From: Meiothermus cerbereus DSM 11376
Lineage (GTDB): Bacteria; Deinococcota; Deinococci; Deinococcales; Thermaceae
Assembly: GCF_000620065.1 (NCBI RefSeq)
Contig: NZ_JHVI01000004.1
Span: forward strand, 117,065-181,064
Length of the DNA: 64,000 nt
Direction: 5' to 3'
How positions within the stretch are numbered: position 1 is the stretch's first letter; every line of letters begins with the position of its first letter. Made by a program: the position numbers and the translations under genes. Shown here piece by piece: positions 33,662 through 41,720 of this stretch. The notes under the pieces were generated by a model that saw only the letters and a list, made by a program, of their open reading frames with translations, made no database searches and was not told the DNA's origin.

Positions 33662-36178
33662 TTACACCTTGACCGGCTCTTCCACCACCGTGCCGGCCCA
33701 CTTCACGAAGGCCACCTCGCGGGGGCTGGAGAGCTCGGGGTGGGCTGCGACCACCCGCACGCCGTACTCGTAACTACCGGGTCGTGCGGGTAGGTAGGTG
33801 CCGGTGTAGAGCAGGGCTTCCCGTTCCTGTCCGGCGTGTTTAAGCGCGACCACTTCCAAATCGCCACTGCTGCGGCGCACCACCAGCTCGACCCGCAGGG
33901 TTTCGGTGGGGATGCCGTAGGCCTGCACAAAAGCCCGCAACTGCAAGGGCTGGTTGGCTGCGCTGTGCGGGGCCTCGACCCATATCTTTACGTTGCTCCA
34001 GGCACTTTGTACCAGACTTTTCCAGCGCGCAACTTCTTTTAGGGTCGCCCTATTCTGCTCCATCAGGTGGGCCGAGCGTTGGGCCAGGGGGGTGTAGAAC
34101 TTGCGGTGGTACTCGTCCACCATGCGCTGGGCCGAGAAGGTGGGGCCGCAGGTGCGGATGCTGTCGCGCACCATGGCCAGCCAACCGCTGGGGGTGCCCA
34201 CTGCGCCCCGCGCATAAAACAGCGGGATGATCTCGTACTGCAGGGTGTCGTAGAAGCTCTGGGCGTCGGCGTGATCCTGGGCTTCCTCGGTGGCGTAGGT
34301 GCGCTCGTCGCCGATGGCCCAGCCGTTGGTGGTGTTGAAGGCCTCGGCCCACCAGCCGTCCAGAATCGAGAAGTTCAAGGCGCCGTTGAGCGCTGCTTTC
34401 ATGCCCGAGGTGCCGGAGGCCTCCATGGGCCGTCGGGGGGTGTTGAGCCAGACATCCACCCCCTGTACCAGGGTGCGGGCCAGACTCATGTCGTAGTCCT
34501 CGAGCAAAATCATCTTGTCCTCGAGGCCCAGCGCCTTGATTCTTTCGGCCAGCTTCCTGATGAACTCTTTGCCAGGCTCGTCTTTGGGGTGGGCCTTGCC
34601 AGCAAACACAAACTGTACCGGCAAAGGGCCATTCAGAATCGAGACCAGCCGGTCGGGGTCGGTGAACATCAGGATGGCCCGCTTGTAGGTGGCAAAGCGA
34701 CGGGCAAAGCCGATGGTCAGCACGGTGGGGTCGAGCACCTTTTCGGCTGCCCGCAGGCTTGCCGGTAGGTCGCCGTTGCGGCGGCGCTGCTCAAACAAGC
34801 GCACCCGCACCTCTTCGATGAGCTGGGCCCGCAGCTTGTTGCGAACACGCCAGAGCTCGTCCTCCTCGAGCCGGTCTACCGTCCACTGGCTGGGGTCGTG
34901 TAGTTGCTCGGCCCAGGTTTTGGGGAAGGCTCGTTCGTAGAGGGCGTGTATCTCGGGGTGTAGGAAGGTAAAGGTGTGGATGCCGTTGGTGATGTGCCCG
35001 ATGGGCACTTCTTCCGGCTCCAGGCCTTTCCACAGGTGCTGGAACATCTCGCGCGAGACCTGGCCGTGCAGTGCCGAGACCCCGCCTGCGGCCCTCGAGG
35101 TGGTCAGGGCCAGGTGGGACATGCTAAAGACCGGGCCATAGCTTTTTTCCTCGCGGCCCAGGGCGATAAACTCCTCTTTGCTAATCCCCAGCTTGTTCCA
35201 CCAGCCGTCCAGGTAGCGCTCGACCAAATCCAAAGGAAAGGTGTCGTGTCCAGCCGGTACGGGGGTATGGGTGGTGAAAAGGGCTCCCGCCGAGGTGGCC
35301 TCCAGGGCCTCGCCAAACGAGCTTCCAGTCGCAACCATCTCACGTATGCGCTCGAGGCCCAGAAAAGCCGCGTGGCCTTCGTTCATGTGCCAGACTTCGG
35401 GCTCCAATCCCAAAGCCCGCAGCAGCCGCACCCCGCCAATGCCCAAAATCATTTCCTGCTCTATGCGGATTTCCTGCCCCGGCGCATACAGCCGAGCAGT
35501 TAGGGCGCGGTCTTCGGGCCGGTTTTCGGGCAGGTTGGTGCTCATCAAGTAGACCGGAATGGTGCCCACCTGAACCTTGTAGGCCATCACATAGACCATC
35601 CGCCCGGGAAACTCCACCGCCACCCGCAGGGGTTTGCCGTCTTTGTTGACCACCACCAGCGGCAGCTCTTCGGGCAGGAGGTCTTCGTAGACCTCGCGCT
35701 GCTGGCCCTCGGGGGTTAGCTGCTGACGGAAATAACCCTCGTGGTAGAACATGCCCACGCCGGTGAGGTTGAGCCCCAGATCCGAGGCTGCCTTGATGTG
35801 ATCACCCGCCAGGATGCCCAGACCGCCCGAGTAGATGGGCAGCGACTCGTGAAAGCCATACTCCATCGAAAAATAGGCGATGCGGGGCGTCTTTTTGGGG
35901 CGGGTTTGCAGGTAGCGATGAAAATTAGCTACCGTGGCCTCGACCGCGCCCACATAGCCAGCATTTTCGGCCAGGGCAGCCAGGCGCTCGGGGTCGGCTT
36001 CCAATAGCGCCCGCACCGGATTGGCCCGGAAGCGCTTCCACTGTGAAGGATTAATCTGTTCGAACAGGTGCTGGGCTTCGGGGTTCCAGCTCCACCAGAG
36101 GTTGTAGGCCAGTTCGTGAAGGCCCTTTAAGGGCTCGGGTAGACGGGGCATGCTGACGATTCGACCGATGGCATTCAT
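33662..36178 (-). CDS. glgP: Alpha-glucan (glycogen/maltodextrin) phosphorylase
   Basis: A 838-aa GT35 enzyme releasing glucose-1-phosphate from alpha-1,4-glucans. It is of the short Thermus/archaeal type with an N-terminal DUF3417 region (NLWWSWNPEAQHLFEQI). The pyridoxal-phosphate site is EASGTSGMKAALNGALN, with IGFARRFATYKRA and HMNEGHAAFLGLERI also conserved. Start ATG 36178; a TTG two codons earlier is less likely. A minus-strand TACAAT lies 12 nt upstream. No other glycogen genes are in the window. Confidence 0.96.
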   Translation of the reverse strand: MNAIGRIVSMPRLPEPLKGLHELAYNLWWSWNPEAQHLFEQINPSQWKRFRANPVRALLEADPERLAALAENAGYVGAVEATVANFHRYLQTRPKKTPRIAYFSMEYGFHESLPIYSGGLGILAGDHIKAASDLGLNLTGVGMFYHEGYFRQQLTPEGQQREVYEDLLPEELPLVVVNKDGKPLRVAVEFPGRMVYVMAYKVQVGTIPVYLMSTNLPENRPEDRALTARLYAPGQEIRIEQEMILGIGGVRLLRALGLEPEVWHMNEGHAAFLGLERIREMVATGSSFGEALEATSAGALFTTHTPVPAGHDTFPLDLVERYLDGWWNKLGISKEEFIALGREEKSYGPVFSMSHLALTTSRAAGGVSALHGQVSREMFQHLWKGLEPEEVPIGHITNGIHTFTFLHPEIHALYERAFPKTWAEQLHDPSQWTVDRLEEDELWRVRNKLRAQLIEEVRVRLFEQRRRNGDLPASLRAAEKVLDPTVLTIGFARRFATYKRAILMFTDPDRLVSILNGPLPVQFVFAGKAHPKDEPGKEFIRKLAERIKALGLEDKMILLEDYDMSLARTLVQGVDVWLNTPRRPMEASGTSGMKAALNGALNFSILDGWWAEAFNTTNGWAIGDERTYATEEAQDHADAQSFYDTLQYEIIPLFYARGAVGTPSGWLAMVRDSIRTCGPTFSAQRMVDEYHRKFYTPLAQRSAHLMEQNRATLKEVARWKSLVQSAWSNVKIWVEAPHSAANQPLQLRAFVQAYGIPTETLRVELVVRRSSGDLEVVALKHAGQEREALLYTGTYLPARPGSYEYGVRVVAAHPELSSPREVAFVKWAGTVVEEPVKV

Positions 36179-36450
36179 AATCAAGCCAAGATTGTACCAC
36201 CATATATTCTGCTAAAGGTCGGACATCGAACAAAACCGGTATTGTAGTGTCTTCTTTGACGAACCGAAGGTTCTGGCAGGACAGTTTAGAACCCGCCTTG
36301 ACCCATTCGTTACAAAAAGCGTTACATGCTATTTTGTACCCAAAAATGCTATCGCAACCGTACCCCCTTGCCCAAAAAACACCACACCAGCACCCACCAG
36401 AACGGCATGGAAGCAATTTCCAAAAATAACCCATTATGTTTTGCGCAAAA

Positions 36451-36459
36451 TGCTATAAT
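36451..36459 (+). promoter_or_regulatory. Extended -10 promoter facing the CRISPR array
   Basis: TGCTATAAT: a consensus TATAAT with an upstream TGN. No gene lies immediately downstream; the transcript would run through the leader into the array. Confidence 0.5.
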
Positions 36460-36592
36460 GCCTATGTCGGCCATTTCGACAGCGGTTCTTGAAAGCCTAG
36501 ATGTGCGATGTAAATCGCAAACCCACCGCACAAAAAATCTAAAAGTGTGGGTTTGTAAGCATCCATCGCAAAAAACGCCACTTTTTACCCAC

Positions 36593-36617
36593 TTATCCAC
36601 AGGCTGCCTGTGGATAA
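36593..36617. promoter_or_regulatory. Palindrome of two DnaA-box-like sequences
   Basis: TTATCCACAGGC, one T, then GCCTGTGGATAA: a perfect 12-bp inverted repeat in which each arm contains TTATCCACA, the consensus DnaA box. It lies 66 nt ahead of the first CRISPR repeat. Confidence 0.65.
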
Positions 36618-36683
36618 CTCGGTTTTCTCATAAATACCCCCTAATAAGAGCCCTTTACAGGACGGCGATTAACGGGGTATGCT

Positions 36684-37380
36684 GTCGCAAACAAAAAGCC
36701 CCGTAAGGGGATTGCAACATAATATAGTGGGCCTCGAATCCCTCCGTCACATGAATAATAGTCGCAAACAAAAAGCCCCGTAAGGGGATTGCAACACTTC
36801 AGGTACTTTATTAGGCTTGCAATCATTACAGGTCGCAAACAAAAAGCCCCGTAAGGGGATTGCAACGAGGCCCCTGATACGTCCCCAGGGGTGGGATTTA
36901 CAAAGTCGCAAACAAAAAGCCCCGTAAGGGGATTGCAACCTGAAGTCGAATGTACGTCATGTTATTCCTCCTCTATTTGTCGCAAACAAAAAGCCCCGTA
37001 AGGGGATTGCAACAGCACCACGATGTCATCCCCGTCGAAGTCCCCGCCGAGTCGCAAACAAAAAGCCCCGTAAGGGGATTGCAACCAACCAATTGATTCC
37101 AAAATATGGTTGATTTCCTCCGGTGTCGCAAACAAAAAGCCCCGTAAGGGGATTGCAACAAGGGCGGTAGAGAAAAAGCCCTGGGCCGCCCTCTATATCC
37201 GTCGCAAACAAAAAGCCCCGTAAGGGGATTGCAACTACAGGTACCGATGGGCTTTGGTATGCCCTTCGAGGGTGTCGCAAACAAAAAGCCCCGTAAGGGG
37301 ATTGCAACCATACCAACAGGTAGGGTAACGCTGTGCGATAATCGTGTCGCAAACAAAAAGCCCCGTAAGGGGATTGCAAG
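36684..37380 (+). CRISPR. CRISPR array, 10 repeats and 9 spacers
   Basis: Ten 35-nt repeats start at 36684, 36761, 36832, 36905, 36979, 37051, 37125, 37201, 37274 and 37346. Each begins GTCGCAAAC, has a CCCC-GTAA-GGGG stem-loop and ends GGATTGCAAC. The nine spacers are 36-42 nt. Repeats are identical except that the last ends in G instead of C, which marks the distal end and puts the leader at the left. The ATTGCAAC 3' end recalls repeats of type III and some type I systems. No cas genes are in the window, so the effector must be elsewhere. Confidence 0.98.
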
Positions 37381-37423
37381 CACGCTGCTGGTTTTGGGGT
37401 TTGTGAAGGTATCATCGAAGCCG

Positions 37424-38128
37424 ATGAACGCGGTTTTGCGCCAGGCGGTGATAAAAGCCCACGGGCAGCTCGAGCGTCGCACTGCGGCTTATCTGGGCGA
37501 ACGCCGTGTGCGGGTGAGCTGTGGTAAGGGCTGCTTTGCTTGCTGCTCGGCCTGGGTGGTGGTGGGGCTGGCCGAGGCCGAATATCTGCGCGAAGCGCTC
37601 GAGGCTTCTCAGCCAGAGGTGCTTGCCCGTGTCGAAGCTGAAGGCCCCAAAAGGCTCAGGCGCCTGGCTCAGCAAAAAAACCGGCCCGATTTTCCCACCC
37701 TGTATTTTCTGGAAGATAACCCCTGCCCGCTGCTTACACCAGAGGGTGCTTGCTCGGCGCATGCCTACCGCCCCCTGGCCTGCCGCGGGGTGCTGACCAA
37801 CCTTTCGCCCCGCTACTGTGCCCCTGGGGTGGTGCCTGCGCTGCGGGGACGAGAGAAAGACACCTACCTGGGCCAGCTCGAGCCCTGGCATGGCCCCGAA
37901 CACTACCTGAAGCTGCCCTGGCAGCTTTCCGAGCGCACAGCGCAAAAACTGTGGGCAACAGAACAGCAGGTGCGCGGCTTTACCGTGATTGGAGAACTGG
38001 TGGGCCTGATGTACTTGCTGGGGCAGCCGGACTTTCGGGCCGCCTTGCAAAACGGGCTGGCTGCAACCCTGAAGGTGTTGCGTGGGCGGCGGTTGCTGGG
38101 GGGGCAGTTTGGGTTTTGGGCGGGTTGA
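37424..38128 (+). CDS. YkgJ-family Cys-cluster protein
   Basis: A 234-aa protein with the N-terminal cluster CGKGCFACC (residues about 33-41), and later Cys residues in NPCPLLTPEGACSAHAYRPLACRG and RYCAPG, as in the YkgJ zinc/iron-chelating family. Metal or Fe-S binding is likely; the reaction is unknown. The start ATG 37424 lies 43 nt after the last CRISPR repeat, with TATCAT 8 nt upstream; the frame stays open into the array but that part is repeat DNA. Confidence 0.82.
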   Translation: MNAVLRQAVIKAHGQLERRTAAYLGERRVRVSCGKGCFACCSAWVVVGLAEAEYLREALEASQPEVLARVEAEGPKRLRRLAQQKNRPDFPTLYFLEDNPCPLLTPEGACSAHAYRPLACRGVLTNLSPRYCAPGVVPALRGREKDTYLGQLEPWHGPEHYLKLPWQLSERTAQKLWATEQQVRGFTVIGELVGLMYLLGQPDFRAALQNGLAATLKVLRGRRLLGGQFGFWAG

Positions 38129-38158
38129 TTGAGCGGCCCAATAATTGCGAAGAGCGCT

Positions 38159-38566
38159 TTATTCGACCAGGTTGGCATCAATCATGCGTAGATAGGAAAA
38201 AAACAGGGTAATCTGGTCGCCAAAATCGTGCACAAAGGCCTGGATGGCCTCGGGCGTGACCCCCACAAGCCGCAGGTCGCTTTCTAGAACGGGGTCGTTG
38301 TCGGCATCCAGGTACGACTTGGTAAAGCGGTAGCGGCGGTTCCAGTTGAGCAGGTGGCGCGCTTCTACCCGGTCGAAACCCGAGAACCCCGCCCGCAACT
38401 GCAAGCTGCTGACGTATGGCTCGCCGTAGGTAATCAGATGGCCCCGCAGACCGTTGGGCAGCTCCAGATGGAACAGGTCTTCCTTGACCTGCTCAGCGTT
38501 GAGGCCGAACTGATCCAGGAGAATGCGCACCTCTTCGGTGGTGACTTCGCGCAGAATGGTGTCCAT
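38159..38566 (-). CDS. YbjN-domain protein
   Basis: A 135-aa acidic protein resembling the YbjN family (type III secretion chaperone-like fold, listed as a putative sensory regulator): VRILLDQFGL, then SLQLRAGFSGF and WNRRYRFTKSYLDADNDPVLESDL. Its role is not known. It stands alone, convergent with the Cys-cluster gene and 100 nt from tRNA-Ser. Confidence 0.8.
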   Translation of the reverse strand: MDTILREVTTEEVRILLDQFGLNAEQVKEDLFHLELPNGLRGHLITYGEPYVSSLQLRAGFSGFDRVEARHLLNWNRRYRFTKSYLDADNDPVLESDLRLVGVTPEAIQAFVHDFGDQITLFFSYLRMIDANLVE

Positions 38567-38668
38567 GGCCTTTAGGTTAAGCCCAAAATCGAATTTCCGA
38601 AGTGAAAATCAGAAAAGACCCCTGCCTTTCGGCTAGCGGGGTCGTGGCCTGTGGTGCTTCTTTGAAGC

Positions 38669-38760
38669 TGGCGGAGGAGGAGGGATTCGAACCCTCGATA
38701 GGGGGAAACCCCTATACCGGTTTTCGAGACCGGCCCGTTCAACCACTCCGGCACCCCTCC
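38669..38760 (-). tRNA. tRNA-Ser (CGA)
   Basis: 92 nt with encoded CCA. The acceptor stem pairs GGAGGGG with CTCCTCC (one G-U), discriminator G. The anticodon arm CCGGT-CTCGAAA-ACCGG gives anticodon CGA. A long variable arm (TAGGGG/CCCCTA) and the T arm GAGGG-TTCGAAT-CCCTC identify a class II serine tRNA reading UCG. Confidence 0.95.
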
Positions 38761-38890
38761 GCAGGCGGGCCTGGCAGTGCCGAATAGAGACTTTAGCACA
38801 ACTTGGCCGGGAAGTCACGGGTTCCCCAGGGTTGGCCGCGCCTGGCCCTTATGGCCCTGGGTGGGTTTGGATCGATTCGGCTGGGTCGGA

Positions 38891-40468
38891 CTAGGGGCCG
38901 CCCTGTTCTGCGGCGCGTTTTTGTGAGAAGAAATCCCTTAGCAGGCGGGCCGATTCCCGCTCGAGCCAGCCCCCTTCCCAGGCAAAAGGCGGTTTCATGC
39001 GGTGAACCGTTACGGCCCCTGCCTTGAGGTTCTCCACCGCATACACCACCCGCCGCACCTGGGCCTCCAGCAGCGCACCAAAACACATGGGGCAGGGCTC
39101 CAGCGTAACGTAGATGGTGGCCCCTGGCAGCACCTTGGCCTGCTTTTTGTGCAGGGCTTTTTGCAGGGCCAGCAGCTCGGCGTGGGCGGTGGCGTCGCGG
39201 CGGTGCTCCACCTGGTTGTGCGCCACCGCCAGCACCTCCTCCTCCCAGACCAGCACCGCCCCAATGGGCACCTCGTGGCTGTGCCTAGCCAGCCGGGCTT
39301 GCTCGAGCGCCATACGCATGTGCTCGAGGTCTTCGGGCTGGGGCCAGAGGTTCCACACCTCTTGCACGATGTTGCCCACTGCGCGCACCGGCCAGGCTTG
39401 CTTGAGTTCGAGCGGGACGCCGTGCTCGGTGAAAAAATCCATCAGCCGTATCAGGCCTTTGCCTGGGTCGATCAGGTCGCCGGGCATTGGGAGCCTCGAG
39501 CCGCGCCAGGCCGGAAAAGTGTTTAGAACTGGGGGAATCAGGAACAGCGTGCCGTCGCGGCGGCGTACCTGCCAGCCTTCCGGTAAGGTAAAGGCCTCAC
39601 CCTGCAAGGCTCGCTCGAGCTGCATTACCCAGCCCATCTCGGGGCGCAGGTTGATCTGCTCGAGCATCTGCCGCAAGGCCCGGCGGCGCAGACCCGCGGG
39701 GGCCTGTAGCAGCGGTGCGATGCGGAAGGCCGGGCAGGGCCAGCGCTGGTCGCGCAGCAGCAGTTGTTCGGCCAGCGGGTCGAGGGCCTCGTCGTCGAGC
39801 TGAGAGATGGCGGCAAAGCGGGCCAGGGAAGTATTGGTCTGAGGAAAACGCTGCTTTAGCCTGGGAAAAACCTCGTGCCGAAGATAATTCCGATCCAGCG
39901 AGGTGTCGGCGTTGGAAATGTCCTCGAGCCAGTCCTGCTTTTTGCACTTCAGGTAGGCCCGCAGGGTGCTGCGGCTGAGCTCGAGCAACGGTCGCACCAC
40001 CTTGCCCCGCCTAGGGCGCATGCCCAGGCCGCGACCGGTGCCCTGCAAGAGCTGGAGCAATACTGTTTCGGCCTGGTCGTCCTCGGTGTGGGCGGTCAGA
40101 ATGGCCTGAGCCTGGTGCTTTTTGGCTACTTTGGCCAGAAAACCATAGCGCAGCTCCCGCGCGGTGGCCTCGAGGTTCCCCCCACGTTCTTCGGCGAGTC
40201 TGGCCACCTCGAGCCTTTCTGACTCAAAGGGGTAGCCCAGGCGCTCGGCCAGGGCCCTGACCCACAGGGCGTCCTGGGCCGAATCGGGCCTGAGCGCGTG
40301 GTCGAGATGGGCCACCACCACCTTGCGGGGGGTGGAGGTGAGCAGCAGCAGCAATGCCACCGAGTCGCTGCCGCCCGACACCGCAGCAACCAGGCCCCCT
40401 TCGGGCACCATGCGGGTCAGATGGGTGGCGAACTGGGCTTCAAGTTGGCTGGCCTCCAGCAAATCCAC
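38891..40468 (-). CDS. tilS: TilS-TadA fusion: tRNA(Ile) lysidine synthetase / tRNA adenosine deaminase
   Basis: A 525-aa fusion of two enzymes that both modify tRNA position 34. Residues about 1-370 are TilS: PP-loop SGGSDSVALL, HLDHALRPDS and LTAHTEDDQAETVLL. It converts C34 of tRNA-Ile(CAU) to lysidine. Residues about 375-525 are TadA: HAELLALQKAL (zinc and proton shuttle) and EPCPMCFGALLEAQ. TadA makes inosine-34 in tRNA-Arg(ACG). GTG 40468 has TAGCAT 6 nt upstream and no ribosome site. It is divergent from truD across an 18-nt gap that is a palindrome. Confidence 0.94.
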   Translation of the reverse strand: MDLLEASQLEAQFATHLTRMVPEGGLVAAVSGGSDSVALLLLLTSTPRKVVVAHLDHALRPDSAQDALWVRALAERLGYPFESERLEVARLAEERGGNLEATARELRYGFLAKVAKKHQAQAILTAHTEDDQAETVLLQLLQGTGRGLGMRPRRGKVVRPLLELSRSTLRAYLKCKKQDWLEDISNADTSLDRNYLRHEVFPRLKQRFPQTNTSLARFAAISQLDDEALDPLAEQLLLRDQRWPCPAFRIAPLLQAPAGLRRRALRQMLEQINLRPEMGWVMQLERALQGEAFTLPEGWQVRRRDGTLFLIPPVLNTFPAWRGSRLPMPGDLIDPGKGLIRLMDFFTEHGVPLELKQAWPVRAVGNIVQEVWNLWPQPEDLEHMRMALEQARLARHSHEVPIGAVLVWEEEVLAVAHNQVEHRRDATAHAELLALQKALHKKQAKVLPGATIYVTLEPCPMCFGALLEAQVRRVVYAVENLKAGAVTVHRMKPPFAWEGGWLERESARLLRDFFSQKRAAEQGGP

Positions 40469-40485
40469 CCCTATATGCTATAGGG
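40469..40485. promoter_or_regulatory. Symmetric divergent leaderless promoter
   Basis: CCCTATATGCTATAGGG is a palindrome (7-bp arms around TGC) filling almost all of the 18-nt gap between the start codons of tilS-tadA and truD. It holds overlapping -10 boxes: TATGCT (40474-40479) 7 nt before the truD ATG, and on the other strand TAGCAT (40480-40475) 6 nt before the tilS GTG. Any -35 contacts must lie inside the opposite gene. Confidence 0.7.
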
Positions 40486-40486
40486 T

Positions 40487-41566
40487 ATGCCGGATCTGCC
40501 CAACCTGCGCTTCGACTTCAATGCCTACCCCTACCTGACCCCCCACCTGCCGGGCGTAGAGGGGGTGATTCGCCACCTGCCGCAGGACTTTCAGGTCGAA
40601 GAGGTGCCCGCTTACAGCCCGCTGGGCAGCGGTGAACACCTGTTTGTGCTCATCGAAAAGCAAGGCCTGACCACCCGGGCCGTTTTTGAGTTTTTGCGCG
40701 ACCGCCTGCACATCAACGAAGCCCACATCGGGGTTGCGGGCCTCAAGGACAAACACGCCCTGACCCGCCAGTGGTTCAGCATCCCTGCCCGGCACGCCTC
40801 GCGCCTGGAAAGCCTGGCTGAGCTCGAGGGGGTGCGGGTTTTAGAGCAGGCTTTGCACCCGCACAAGCTAAAGGTAGGGCACTTGCGGGGCAACCGCTTC
40901 CGCATTCTGATTCGTGCTACGGGCCAGGCTACCCTGCCCAGGCAGGCAGCCGAGGCCATCATGCGCGAGCTGGAGCAGCAGGGAGTGCCCAACTACTTTG
41001 GGCCACAGCGGTTTGGCATTGGCGGGCTGAACCCCGTCAAAGGCTACGAGCTGGCCAAGAAGGGCAAGGTGCATAGCCCCTCCTGGCTGAAGAAGTTTCT
41101 GCTCGCGAGCCTGCAAAGCCTTTTGTTCAACGACTGGCTGGCCCTTCGGCTGGAAGAAGGGCTCTTTGCCCAGGTGATTGAAGGGGATGTGGCTAAAAAG
41201 CACGATACCGGCGGGGAGTTTGTGGTGCAGGAGGCCGCGCTGGAAAACCCCCGTGCCCTGCGCTTCGAAATAAGCGCAACCGGCCCCCTGTACGGCAAAA
41301 AGTACCGCGAAGCCCAAGGGTTGGCCCGGGCCCTCGAGGATCGGATTTTGCAAAAATATCAGCTCGAGCGCAGCCACTTTGCCTCACGCCGGGGGGATCG
41401 CCGCCTGATCCGCTTCCCGCTGACCGACTGGGGGGTGGAGGAAGCGCCGGAGGGGCTATGGGTGCGCTTCTTTTTGCCCAAAGGGGCCTACGCCACCGCT
41501 GTGCTGCGCGAGCTGATGAAAAGAAACCCCGAGGAAGGCGAGCTGGAAAGCGAGATAGAGGAATAG
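40487..41566 (+). CDS. truD: tRNA pseudouridine(13) synthase TruD
   Basis: A 359-aa TruD-family pseudouridine synthase acting on U13 of tRNA-Glu. The catalytic Asp is in VAGLKDKHALTRQWFS; HPHKLKVGHLRGNRFRILIR and NYFGPQRFGIGG are the other conserved motifs. ATG 40487 is leaderless by position. With TilS-TadA next door it forms a divergent tRNA-modification pair. Confidence 0.95.
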   Translation: MPDLPNLRFDFNAYPYLTPHLPGVEGVIRHLPQDFQVEEVPAYSPLGSGEHLFVLIEKQGLTTRAVFEFLRDRLHINEAHIGVAGLKDKHALTRQWFSIPARHASRLESLAELEGVRVLEQALHPHKLKVGHLRGNRFRILIRATGQATLPRQAAEAIMRELEQQGVPNYFGPQRFGIGGLNPVKGYELAKKGKVHSPSWLKKFLLASLQSLLFNDWLALRLEEGLFAQVIEGDVAKKHDTGGEFVVQEAALENPRALRFEISATGPLYGKKYREAQGLARALEDRILQKYQLERSHFASRRGDRRLIRFPLTDWGVEEAPEGLWVRFFLPKGAYATAVLRELMKRNPEEGELESEIEE

Positions 41567-41607
41567 GCCCTGCTTTGGCTGCTGGGGGGGGGTGCCTCAA
41601 CTTGATA

Positions 41608-41637
41608 TTGACACGCTCAACCTTTTGCTGCTACCCT
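41608..41637 (+). promoter_or_regulatory. Promoter of ffh-rpsP-khpA-rimM-trmD operon
   Basis: Consensus TTGACA (41608-41613), 18-nt spacer and TACCCT (41632-41637). It would give a leader of about 77 nt. A second -10-like box, TAAACT (41707-41712), lies 8 nt before the ffh ATG. Confidence 0.65.
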
Positions 41638-41720
41638 AGCGGGCGGCCTGCGAAACGTGGGCCAAAAATCGCAAAAACGCCTTTAGTGGTTTCTTGGGCA
41701 GTTCGCTAAACTAAAACTTT

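Larger units (their letters stand above)
36179..36683. other. AT-rich region between glgP and CRISPR array
   Basis: 505 nt with no convincing gene on either strand. It holds the glgP promoter at its left, an extended -10 (TGCTATAAT, 36451-36459), two stretches resembling the 5' end of the CRISPR repeat (TCGCAAAC at 36515 and TCGCAAAA at 36565), and a palindrome of two DnaA-box-like sequences at 36593-36617. The right part (from about 36450) is the likely CRISPR leader. Confidence 0.6.

Noticed and set aside
37229..37423. Upstream extension of the Cys-cluster gene into the CRISPR array
   Set aside because: Would translate CRISPR repeats; homology starts at ATG 37424.
36641..37482. Minus-strand frames through the array with repeated LRGFLFAT-like peptides
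   Set aside because: Direct translation of CRISPR repeats; not genes.
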